A stretch of 64,000 nucleotides of DNA from CAWCDJ01 sp963796485. Its GTDB lineage: Bacteria; Acidobacteriota; Terriglobia; Bryobacterales; Bryobacteraceae. Of the stretch, positions 42,088 to 49,500 are shown one piece after another. The notes below the pieces were generated by a model that was not told the origin of the DNA, did not search any database, and saw nothing but the letters and a program-made list of their open reading frames with translations. Within the stretch, counting starts at the first letter, position 1, and each line of letters starts with the position of its first letter. The position numbers were made by a program, and so were the translations under genes. The stretch spans positions 248,001 to 312,000 of the forward strand of contig CAWCLV010000004.1 in NCBI GenBank assembly GCA_963796485.1. Reading direction: 5' to 3'.

Positions 42088-42738
42088 GAGGCGATTGTTG
42101 CTGAGCCACCAGCCGAAAGCGATCAGGCCTACGGCGAGGCCTGCTTCCACTCCATAGCGGAGTACGGCGGAAGGATGGATCATCCCGACGGCGACGGGAT
42201 CGGTGAGGACCATTTCGCCTCCTACTTTGCCGAGAATGCCGGCGCCCAAAAAGATGGTGGCGGGGTATCGGTCCATGACCCTGGCCAGCAGGTTGCTCGA
42301 CAGGACCACGAACGGGATGCTCAGGCCCAGGCCGAACAGGATCAGGTACACATTGCCCTTGGAAGCGCCGGCGATGGCGAGAATGTTATCCGTGGACATC
42401 GTCAGGTCAGCGAGCACGATGTACCAGATGGCATGCCAGAAGCGCTTCGAAGATGGGGCGGCGTCGGGAGGGTCGCTGGCATCGCGAAGCACCTTGACGG
42501 CGATCCAGAGCACCAGAACTCCTCCGGCCAGCTGCAGGTAAGGAATCTCGAGGAGCCTCGCGGCGGCGACGGTCAGGGCTACCCGGAGCACCACGGCCGC
42601 CGCGGCGCCGCAGACCAGGCCCAGGCGGCGCTCGCGGGCGGGAAGCGCTTTCACCGCCATGGCGATGACGAGGGCATTGTCACCGGCCAGCAGAAGGTCG
42701 ATAAAGACGATGGAAAAAATGGCTACGACGATGTGCAC
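42070..42738 (-). CDS. TerC-family membrane protein
   Basis: 222 aa with seven hydrophobic helices. Conserved acidic motifs are FIDLLLAGDNALVIAMAV in helix 1-2 and LADLTMSTDNILAIAGASKG in the centre, whose Asp residues bind or conduct metal ions (Mn or Ca) in TerC/Alx/MeeF-type exporters. It overlaps the ribF 3' end by 16 bp as the last gene of the housekeeping operon. A role in manganese efflux, possibly supporting metalation of exported proteins, is inferred from the family. Confidence 0.9.
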   Translation of the reverse strand: MHIVVAIFSIVFIDLLLAGDNALVIAMAVKALPARERRLGLVCGAAAAVVLRVALTVAAARLLEIPYLQLAGGVLVLWIAVKVLRDASDPPDAAPSSKRFWHAIWYIVLADLTMSTDNILAIAGASKGNVYLILFGLGLSIPFVVLSSNLLARVMDRYPATIFLGAGILGKVGGEMVLTDPVAVGMIHPSAVLRYGVEAGLAVGLIAFGWWLSNNRLLTKLN

Positions 42739-43700
42739 GTGATGCGTCCGATCCAGGTCCTGGTACGGCGGAAGTAATTCTGTGCCGTACGCACATCCCT
42801 GAGGATCTGGGATTTCAACTCTTCAGGGCTGTTGAACCGGCGCTCGTCACGAATGCGGCGCAGAAACTCCACGCGAATACTCTTCGGCGTTCCGTCCTCC
42901 AGAGGATCGAGCAGGAAAGTCTCGACCGAGAGCTCCTCGCTTTTTCCGAAGGTCGGGCGGTAGCCGATATTGGTTATCGAATTCCACTGGCGAGGGCCGG
43001 CAAGATCGCTGGTGCGCGTGATGTAGACGCCGCGCTCGGGGATCAATCCGGCCGCGGGGGCCAGGTTCAAAGTGGGGACGGTTTGCTTCGAACCCACGCC
43101 GCGCCCAGGTACCACCTCGCCTGCGAGCGCGAAGGGCCGCTGGAGCAAACGCGCGGCCAGGCTCACGTTGCCTTCGCGGACGAGACTCCGGATCCCGCTG
43201 CTGCTCACGACGCGGCCGCGGCAGGCTACCGCCCCGACAATCTCCGTTTCGAAACCGTAACGCGAACCGAGTTGCCGGAGCACTTCGACGTTGCCTGCCT
43301 GGCGGTGCCCAAAACGGAAATTATCGCCCACCAGCACGGCCCGCGCACCGAGCCGCTCGACGAGCAGCGTGCGGACGAACTCCTCGGGGGAGAGTTGGGC
43401 CAATTCGCGGGTGAACGGAAGAATCAGGACCTGTTCGATGCCCTCCTCGCGCATTAATTCGACCCGCCGTTCGGGGGTCGTCATGAGCTGCGGAGAGCGC
43501 TCGGGAGCCACAACCGTAGTCGGATGCGGATGGAAAGTGAGCACCGAGGGCTTCCATCCTTGTGCGGCGGCCAACCCGACGAGGCGGCGGAGAATCCGCC
43601 GGTGGCCGTAATGCACGCCATCGAAATTGCCGATGGTGAGGGCGCTCGGACCGAATCCGCCGGGAACCTCATCGAGGCTGCGATAGATCCGGATGCTCAC
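42723..43700 (-). CDS. ribF: Bifunctional riboflavin kinase / FAD synthetase
   Basis: 325 aa, usual length. The N-terminal adenylyltransferase domain has GNFDGVHYGHRRIL (phosphate-binding HxGH-type motif) and the FTRELAQLSPEEFV region. The C-terminal kinase domain has RGVGSKQTVPTLNL (PTAN-like) and the catalytic Glu in LSVETFLLD. It converts riboflavin to FMN and FAD. The start overlaps the metallo-beta-lactamase stop (ATGA). Confidence 0.95.
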   Translation of the reverse strand: MSIRIYRSLDEVPGGFGPSALTIGNFDGVHYGHRRILRRLVGLAAAQGWKPSVLTFHPHPTTVVAPERSPQLMTTPERRVELMREEGIEQVLILPFTRELAQLSPEEFVRTLLVERLGARAVLVGDNFRFGHRQAGNVEVLRQLGSRYGFETEIVGAVACRGRVVSSSGIRSLVREGNVSLAARLLQRPFALAGEVVPGRGVGSKQTVPTLNLAPAAGLIPERGVYITRTSDLAGPRQWNSITNIGYRPTFGKSEELSVETFLLDPLEDGTPKSIRVEFLRRIRDERRFNSPEELKSQILRDVRTAQNYFRRTRTWIGRITCTSS

Positions 43701-44482
43701 GCCGCCGCCTCTACGGAAATTTGCAGGCCGTCGTAGGCCAACCGGATATTGGATGGCAGAAGGCTCTCCGCGCGCTCGTGGCCCAGGTCGTGGGAGATGT
43801 GCGTAAAGTAGGCGCGCCGCGGTTCGAGAGTTGCCACGGTTTTCGAAGACTGGTCCACGGTGGAATGCGTGGGGTGCGGTTTATAGCGGAGCGCGTCCAG
43901 GAAAAGCACATCGAGACCGCGCAGCTGATCCATCGAGGCTTCGGGAATGTCGCTGTGGTCCGTGAGGTAGGCCGCGGCGCCAAACCGGAACCCGAGGATC
44001 GTCTGGCGGCCGTGCATTACCGGCACCGGCTCAAACCGCAGGCCGAAGATGTCGAACGGGCCCTCGATCATGCGCGCATCGACCTTCGGCACATTGCTCT
44101 GCTTCGCCAATCCGTCGAACACGTAGGGAAAGCTGCGCTGCACGGCGGCCATGGTCTCCGGCGCGGCGTAGATCGGAATTGGGTCCTTCTGCCGAAAGTT
44201 GAAGGGCCGCACGTCATCGAGCCCCATGATGTGATCGGCGTGCGCGTGGGTATAGACGATGGCGTCGAGCCGGGCGAGCTTGGCGCGGAGGGCCTGGATG
44301 CGGAAATCCGGCGTGGTGTCGATCAGGATGTGCCGCTCGTCGAAGGTGATAAGGATGGAAGGCCGGAGGCGGTTATCACGCGGGTCGGTCGAGGTGCACA
44401 CGGCACAATGGCAGCCGATGGTGGGCACACCGACACTGGTACCTGATCCGAACACCGTGATCGTCAACCGGGGGGCCGGCAT
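43697..44482 (-). CDS. Metallo-beta-lactamase-fold hydrolase (PhnP/PqqB-like)
   Basis: 261 aa. Zinc motif THAHADHIMGLDD, later His/Asp ligands in VMHGRQ and TDHSDIPE, and HISHDLGHE near the C-terminus. The N-terminal GSGTSVGVPTIGCHCAVC with clustered Cys is characteristic of PhnP-like phosphodiesterases, some of which bind a structural zinc there. In acidobacteria the gene is often near ribF without phosphonate genes, so a housekeeping cyclic-phosphate phosphodiesterase is likely. It directly abuts the DUF1844 stop. Confidence 0.9.
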   Translation of the reverse strand: MPAPRLTITVFGSGTSVGVPTIGCHCAVCTSTDPRDNRLRPSILITFDERHILIDTTPDFRIQALRAKLARLDAIVYTHAHADHIMGLDDVRPFNFRQKDPIPIYAAPETMAAVQRSFPYVFDGLAKQSNVPKVDARMIEGPFDIFGLRFEPVPVMHGRQTILGFRFGAAAYLTDHSDIPEASMDQLRGLDVLFLDALRYKPHPTHSTVDQSSKTVATLEPRRAYFTHISHDLGHERAESLLPSNIRLAYDGLQISVEAAA

Positions 44483-44809
44483 TCAGGCTTTCTGGGACTC
44501 CGCCTTTTCCTGTTCCCCGGAGACCTGGATGAAGCGGAAACGCAGTTCCGTCAACGAATTCTCCAGGTAGCGCTGCTCTTCGATCGTGAGATTGCCTTTA
44601 GTCTTTTCGAGGAGAACGGCCATCAGGTCGATAGTGTGACGGGCCATCGCCAGCTCCGGCTTGGGCTTCTCCTCCTCGCCGAAGTGCATCAGACCAAGCT
44701 GCATTTCGGCTTGCGCCCGCAACGAGAGCACGATGAAGGTCAAGGATGGCGGCGGCAGCGGGATGTCGAAGTCAAACTGCCCCGATTCGTTTTTTTCCAC
44801 GTCGCTCAT
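44483..44809 (-). CDS. DUF1844 protein
   Basis: 108 aa, matching the typical length of DUF1844. Hallmarks are the central FIVLSLRAQAEMQLGLM, the ARHTIDLMAVLLEKTKGNLT segment (DLL-x5-KT-x-GNL), and the helical C-terminus with EEQRYLENSLTELRFRF. Acidic, soluble and helical, of unknown function, it is widespread in acidobacteria and deltaproteobacteria. The gene is 6 bp from the nitrilase and abuts the metallo-hydrolase. Confidence 0.9.
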   Translation of the reverse strand: MSDVEKNESGQFDFDIPLPPPSLTFIVLSLRAQAEMQLGLMHFGEEEKPKPELAMARHTIDLMAVLLEKTKGNLTIEEQRYLENSLTELRFRFIQVSGEQEKAESQKA

Positions 44810-44815
44810 TGACTT

Positions 44816-45682
44816 CTATTTTACAACCCGGGCAGGGTCCTCGTTGATTTCCAGGTGAAAGACGTCGGGCCGGGCGTAGTGGCCGGCGACGTCGAGATCG
44901 AACTTGCCCTCGGCGATCTCGCCGGGGTCGAGGTCGGCGGTCAGGATGCACTCGCCCTCGCGGACCGGTCCGGCCAGCACCTGTCCGAGCGGGCCGACGA
45001 TGAGGCTGCCGCCGCCGATCGAGCCGGCGACGTACTGACAGGCGGAGAGGACGAAGCACCGGCCTTCGAGCGCGATGTGGCGCATGGTGACGGTCCAGGT
45101 TTCACGATCGTCCACCGTGGGAGCGCAGTAGAAGCCGACACCCTTGGCGTACATGGCGGCGCGCAGGAGCGGCATGTAGTTTTCCCAACAGATCACAGCG
45201 CCGATTTTGCCGAATCCGGTTTCGATGGCCGGGAGCGTCGAGCCGTCGCCGAAGCCCCAGATGAGCCGCTCCATTCCCGTGGGCATGAGCTTACGATGTT
45301 TGCCCGCGAGCGTGCCGTCCGGGGCGAAAAACAAGACGGTGCAGTATAAGGTTCCGCCTTCGCGCTCGATGACTCCGATCACCAGCCAGAGGCTGTGTTC
45401 CCGCGCGGCTTCGCCCAGGCGCGCGGTGGCGGGACCGGGTACTTCGATCGCCCCCTCATAGTATTGGCGGAACAACTTGCGCCCTTCGGGGGTGCGGGAC
45501 CCGACGCGCGCGCCAAAGTCGGCGCCCTTGGGGTAGCCGCCGATGAACGCCTCCGGGAATACCGCCAGGCGCGCGCCGGCCGCCGACGCTTCGGCCGCAA
45601 GAACCTGCGCCTTGGCGAGAGTCCGCTCCGTGTCGTACAGAATCGAACCGGCCTGTACGACAGCCACTCGAACCGATGTCAT
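44816..45682 (-). CDS. Nitrilase-superfamily carbon-nitrogen hydrolase
   Basis: 288 aa from the ATG at 45682, overlapping the Nudix stop. The catalytic triad is visible: Glu in VFPEAFIGGYP, Lys in GKHRKLMPT and Cys in AVICWENYMPLLR. The loop contexts (FIGGYPKGADFGA, CWENYMPLLR) are those of true nitrilases rather than omega-amidases. A shared Trp-Glu after the Cys is typical of branch 1 nitrilases, which convert nitriles to carboxylic acid and ammonia. Its length is a little below plant/bacterial nitrilases (about 310-350 aa). Confidence 0.92.
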   Translation of the reverse strand: MTSVRVAVVQAGSILYDTERTLAKAQVLAAEASAAGARLAVFPEAFIGGYPKGADFGARVGSRTPEGRKLFRQYYEGAIEVPGPATARLGEAAREHSLWLVIGVIEREGGTLYCTVLFFAPDGTLAGKHRKLMPTGMERLIWGFGDGSTLPAIETGFGKIGAVICWENYMPLLRAAMYAKGVGFYCAPTVDDRETWTVTMRHIALEGRCFVLSACQYVAGSIGGGSLIVGPLGQVLAGPVREGECILTADLDPGEIAEGKFDLDVAGHYARPDVFHLEINEDPARVVK

Positions 45683-46443
45683 GATTGACTCTCGATCACG
45701 TACTCTTCGTAAACCGGGCCGGCGATGACGATGCGGCCGGGTAAAACGGCCAGCCGGTTGACGGCGGGGAGAAACCGGCCGGGGTGCGAAAAATGCGCGA
45801 GCACGTCGGCGACCGGAATGCCGCCGCGCACGCGGCATTGCTGCTGCGTCCAATCGTGCTCCACCGCTAATCCCTGTCCAACCAGGAACCGGAGCACGGA
45901 GTTTGCAGCCGCGAGTCCGGCATCGGGGTCCTGCACGCCGAGCCCGAGCCACTCCGTCACCAGGCGGTACGTGAAGCCCCACAACGGCGCCCCGGGCAGG
46001 TCGATTGACGGGAAGAGCACTTCGGCCGCAACACCGGGGACGGGGCGCAGGCAGTGCCGCTGGGGGTCGGTCAGAACGCCGATTGGAATCCAGAGGGCCT
46101 CGGCGGCCTCGCGCGGATCGGGGATGACGGGGAGCTGATCGTCGATCCGGAACACGAACGGCGCCACCACGAGATACGGACCGACGCGGCGGCGCGCCAC
46201 GGTCAGGTCCAGCGCCGTTTCCATTTGGTCGCGGCGAAGGCGTATGCCGCACTCTTCTTCCAGTTCGCGGAGCGCCGTCTGCAGCAGGTCGAGATCGCCG
46301 GAATCACGTCTTCCGCCGGGGAGCGACCAGTGGCCGGACCAGGAATCGCCCTCGCGCTCAGCGCGCCGCATCAGCAGGACCGACGATTCAGGCCAGGACG
46401 CCTGAACGATCGCAACCGCCGCCTCCGGTTCGCCCATGGGCAC
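45679..46443 (-). CDS. Nudix hydrolase with C-terminal extension
   Basis: 254 aa. The Nudix box is LPGGRRDSGDLDLLQTALRELEEECGI, close to GX5EX7REUXEEXGU but with Asp (D48-like) where the first Glu is expected. CoA-type pyrophosphatases (LLMRRAEREGDSWSGHWSLPGG) share the N-terminal phrase. A C-terminal region of about 80 residues is added (GVPVADVLAHFSHPGRFLPAVNRLAVLP). It probably hydrolyses a nucleoside-diphosphate-linked substrate. It is coupled to the nitrilase. Confidence 0.85.
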   Translation of the reverse strand: MPMGEPEAAVAIVQASWPESSVLLMRRAEREGDSWSGHWSLPGGRRDSGDLDLLQTALRELEEECGIRLRRDQMETALDLTVARRRVGPYLVVAPFVFRIDDQLPVIPDPREAAEALWIPIGVLTDPQRHCLRPVPGVAAEVLFPSIDLPGAPLWGFTYRLVTEWLGLGVQDPDAGLAAANSVLRFLVGQGLAVEHDWTQQQCRVRGGIPVADVLAHFSHPGRFLPAVNRLAVLPGRIVIAGPVYEEYVIESQS

Positions 46444-46452
46444 GCTCGGCCC

Positions 46453-46722
46453 CTAGGCAGTGCCGGATTTCCGGGAGGCCTTCCGGCGCACAGAGGACAC
46501 CGGCTTGCGGCGGGTGCGCCCGTTTCCGATGGCGTACTCGACGATTTTCCGCTGCAGCGTATTCCGGTGAATGCCCAACTGTTTGCTGGCCAGGCACTGG
46601 TTGCCGCCGCTCTTCTCGAGAGCCTGTTGAATCATGCTCTTTTCGAGGATCCCGATAGCCTCCTGCATGAAAATGTTTGCTTCCAGAAGGCGGCCCACCA
46701 GCCCGTCAAATTTTTCCTTCAT
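46453..46722 (-). CDS. Small Fis-type (HTH_8) DNA-binding protein
   Basis: 89 aa. IQQALEKSGGNQCLASKQLGIHRNTLQRKI is a Fis/NtrC C-terminal helix-turn-helix, preceded by a short helix that may dimerise. The tail is strongly basic (RTRRKPVSSVRRKASRK), like a nucleoid-associated protein. No receiver or AAA+ domain is present. It overlaps the end of cvpA by 17 bp, within the housekeeping operon. Confidence 0.85.
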   Translation of the reverse strand: MKEKFDGLVGRLLEANIFMQEAIGILEKSMIQQALEKSGGNQCLASKQLGIHRNTLQRKIVEYAIGNGRTRRKPVSSVRRKASRKSGTA

Positions 46723-47293
46723 CGTTTCCCTTTCCAGCAGGCAGCCTGTGCCTTCCGTCCTCGACCGCCTTGTCCCAGGCGGATTTAACCTGTCCGTAGG
46801 TCTTGTGAAAGCCTTCTCTCAGTTCATGCGGGGCTACGCCCGCAACCACGCGCGCGGCATCCACGACGTACGGAGCCATTCGGGAGTGCACCACCGAGGC
46901 GGGAGGCTGATCTTCCGACCGAAATGCCATGATACCCATAATCAGCGCCACCGAGACCAGCACTCCCCGAAGAATTCCGAATACCGCCCCCAGCGCGTGG
47001 TCCACAAAGGAGAGCCCGGTTACCCGAAGAAACTTTCCGATGGCGAAGCTGACGAAACTTCCGAGCATCAGGACAAAGCAAAATACGATGAAAAAGGCGG
47101 CAAAGTTCGCGATGCCCCGGGAACTGAGATAAGGCTGCAGCATCCCCGAAACCGAGCCGTAAAACCAGACGCCCAGCAGCAGCGCCAGAACCACGGAGAC
47201 CAGCCCGACCACTTCACGCGAAAGCCCTTTCCGAAAACTGGTGGCTACGGAGACCGCCAGGATGAACAACAGTACGAGGTCCAGCCAGTTCAT
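46706..47293 (-). CDS. cvpA: CvpA-family membrane protein
   Basis: 195 aa from the ATG at 47293, overlapping the purC stop as ATGA. Four hydrophobic helices, with NWLDLVLLFILAVSVATSFRKGLSREVVGL as the typical N-terminus and GLSFVDHALGAVFGILRGVL as the central signature. Family members are linked to colicin V production, purine genes (as here and in E. coli cvpA-purF) and envelope stress. The C-terminus is hydrophilic and may be cytoplasmic or periplasmic. Confidence 0.9.
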   Translation of the reverse strand: MNWLDLVLLFILAVSVATSFRKGLSREVVGLVSVVLALLLGVWFYGSVSGMLQPYLSSRGIANFAAFFIVFCFVLMLGSFVSFAIGKFLRVTGLSFVDHALGAVFGILRGVLVSVALIMGIMAFRSEDQPPASVVHSRMAPYVVDAARVVAGVAPHELREGFHKTYGQVKSAWDKAVEDGRHRLPAGKGNDEGKI

Positions 47294-48189
47294 AGCTCGC
47301 GTCCGGTAAGAACGCGGTAGGCCTGGCGATACTTCTCCCCGGTCTTCGCGGCCACCTCGGCGGGCAGCCCCGGTGCCGGCGGCTGCTTGTTCCAATGGAT
47401 CGATTCCAGGTAGTCGCGCACGTACTGCTTATCGAACGAAAACTGCGGCCCGCCGGGCTTGTAGGTGTCGGCAGGCCAGAACCGGGAGGAATCGGGCGTG
47501 AGCACTTCGTCTCCCAGCACCAGTTGATCGCCCACGAAACCGAACTCGAACTTGGTATCGGCGATGATGATGCCCTTGGTCTCGGCGTACTTCGAGGCGC
47601 GGGCGTAGATGTCCAGCGTGAGATCGCGCAAGCGCTTCGCGAGATCTTCGCCGATCAGCGAAACCACGTGCTCGAAGGACACATTCTCGTCGTGCCCGGA
47701 CTGCGCCTTGGTGGCTGGCGTGAAGATGGGTTCGGACAGTTTGTCGCTTTCCCTAAGTCCGGCGGGCAGGGGGATGCCGCAGACGGTACCCTGCTGCTGG
47801 TACTCTTTCCAGCCCGAGCCCGAAAGGTAGCCGCGCGCCACGCATTCGATTTCGATCATGTCGGCGCGCTTCACCAGCATGGAGCGGCCTTCGATCTGGC
47901 CGGCATATTGCGGAAGGGGCTGGGGGTAGTCGCCCACCTGCGCGGTAAGGAAATGCGTGGGGGTCACATCGCGCAGGAAGTCGAACCAGAAGATGGACAG
48001 TTGCGTGAGCACCCTGCCCTTATCCGGAATCCCGGTGGCCAGGATGTAGTCGAAAGCGGAGATGCGATCGGTGGCAACAATCAGCAGCTTGCCGCCAATG
48101 CTGTACACATCGCGAACCTTGCCGCGGCCGTGGAGGTCAACGCCCGGAAGGTTGGTTTCAAGTATGACTGGATGGTCGGTGGCGTTCAC
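47290..48189 (-). CDS. purC: SAICAR synthase
   Basis: 299 aa with a GTG start at 48189 supported by GAAGG 7 bp upstream; a TTG at 48207 is an alternative. The enzyme joins CAIR and aspartate with ATP in purine synthesis. Evidence includes GRGKVRDVYSIGGKLLIVATDRISAFD at the N-terminus, LVKRADMIEIECVARGYLSGSGW, and VLGDEVLTPDSSRFWP. It is the longer, about 300-residue type rather than the 240-residue type. It heads the operon purC-cvpA-HTH-Nudix-nitrilase-DUF1844-MBL-ribF-terC. The 173-bp gap upstream (48190-48362) shows no gene. Confidence 0.95.
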   Translation of the reverse strand: MNATDHPVILETNLPGVDLHGRGKVRDVYSIGGKLLIVATDRISAFDYILATGIPDKGRVLTQLSIFWFDFLRDVTPTHFLTAQVGDYPQPLPQYAGQIEGRSMLVKRADMIEIECVARGYLSGSGWKEYQQQGTVCGIPLPAGLRESDKLSEPIFTPATKAQSGHDENVSFEHVVSLIGEDLAKRLRDLTLDIYARASKYAETKGIIIADTKFEFGFVGDQLVLGDEVLTPDSSRFWPADTYKPGGPQFSFDKQYVRDYLESIHWNKQPPAPGLPAEVAAKTGEKYRQAYRVLTGREL

Positions 48190-48362
48190 GTTGCCTTCAG
48201 AGATCAATCGGGGGAGTAAATCAAAATGATAACCCGCCCAGCAGGATTGTCAATGCTGACGAATTGAATATGCCTATTTGAAGTCCTAATGGGGCGCGGA
48301 GAAACACCTCAGAATGAGGGATTCATCGCCGCGTTCCGGGCGGCCCGGTCCCATCGCGACAA

Positions 48363-49451
48363 TTATCCGACATCGACTTCGATGGGGAGGATGTGATGGA
48401 TGGCGTAGTTCTGATAATCGTCGTCGCGGGCGCCGGGCTGCCGGCGGCCGGCGGTGTCGGTCGCACGCGAGAGGAGAGTGTAGCGGCCCTTTCGCGACGG
48501 GACTTGCCAGGAGAAGTCCCAACGGCTCCAGGCAAAGCGGCTTACGGGATCGATCAGGCGTGCATCGCCCCAGGTCTCGCCGCCATCGGTACTGACTTCG
48601 ACCCTGTCGATTTCCGACTCGCCCGCCCAGGCGGCGCCCACAATCCGGCAGACCGAGCCGGCGGGGATTGACTCGTGCAGCACGGGCCGCGCGATCATCG
48701 ACTTCACGCGCATTTCAAAGAGCGGGCGCCGGACGGGAAGGCCGGTGGAACCGCGGTCCCAGTACGCATACTCGGTGGTCTGCCAATAGCCCTGGAACGG
48801 CTGGTCGAGTACTCGCACCTTGGAGAGCCACTTGACCGAGGCCATGCCGTAATAGCCAGGGACCACGGCGCGAACGGGAAAGCCGTGCTCCGGGAGCAGA
48901 TCGCGGCCATTCATCTGAAAGGCGAGGAGCACTTCGTCGCGGCGCGCTTTCTCGAGCGGGATGCTGCGCGCAAAAGAAATGCGGCCCGGGGGCTTAGGCG
49001 AGGGCTCGCCTGTTAATTCGCCCTGGTCCGCGCCTTCGAGCAAGACTTCGACGGCGCCGGCCCCGGGTTTGGCGCGATCGAGCAGTGCGGCGAGCGAAAC
49101 GCCCGTCCAAGTGGCAGTACTCACCGCGCCCAGATGCCAGGCAACCCCGCTCTGCCGCGGGACGAGGAACGTACGGCTGTTGCCCGCGCACTCCAAAGTG
49201 GCGGTGATGCTGCGGGAGGGCAGCGCGCGAAGTTCGTCCAGGCCGATTTCGAAAGGCCGGGCGACGCATCCTTCGACCAGGATCCGGTGAGACCGGGAGA
49301 TCTCCGGAATGGGGAAGTGGTTTCGCACATAGAACAAATCGGCGGACGTGCGAAAATTCTCAACGAGCGCTTCAGCGGGCGATTCCAGATTGAGCGGATC
49401 GCCGAGACGTTCGATCCGGGAGGCGTGCCGGGGAGTATCGCCGATTTTCAC
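48363..49451 (-). CDS. Sulfite-oxidase-like molybdopterin enzyme
   Basis: 362 aa from a GTG at 49451; a TTG at 49487 would add 12 hydrophobic residues. The oxidoreductase molybdopterin domain covers about residues 40-230 with the Mo-ligand Cys in ATLECAGNSR and the GFPVRAVVPGYYGMASVKWL motif. A C-terminal Mo-cofactor dimerisation (Ig-like) domain has GAAWAGESEIDRVEVSTDGG and W-D/W pairs. These enzymes oxidise sulfite or related oxo-anions, or reduce sulfoxides. There is no heme domain and no clear Tat signal, unlike many periplasmic relatives. It is divergent from rnr. Confidence 0.88.
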   Translation of the reverse strand: MKIGDTPRHASRIERLGDPLNLESPAEALVENFRTSADLFYVRNHFPIPEISRSHRILVEGCVARPFEIGLDELRALPSRSITATLECAGNSRTFLVPRQSGVAWHLGAVSTATWTGVSLAALLDRAKPGAGAVEVLLEGADQGELTGEPSPKPPGRISFARSIPLEKARRDEVLLAFQMNGRDLLPEHGFPVRAVVPGYYGMASVKWLSKVRVLDQPFQGYWQTTEYAYWDRGSTGLPVRRPLFEMRVKSMIARPVLHESIPAGSVCRIVGAAWAGESEIDRVEVSTDGGETWGDARLIDPVSRFAWSRWDFSWQVPSRKGRYTLLSRATDTAGRRQPGARDDDYQNYAIHHILPIEVDVG

Positions 49452-49500
49452 AATTACCAGAATCGCCTGCCATCCTGAAGCCTGCAAGTAAAATCGAGAT

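Noticed and set aside
48190..48362. Possible tRNA or small gene in the gap upstream of purC
   Set aside because: No cloverleaf-compatible arms, CCA end or start codon with ribosome site were found.
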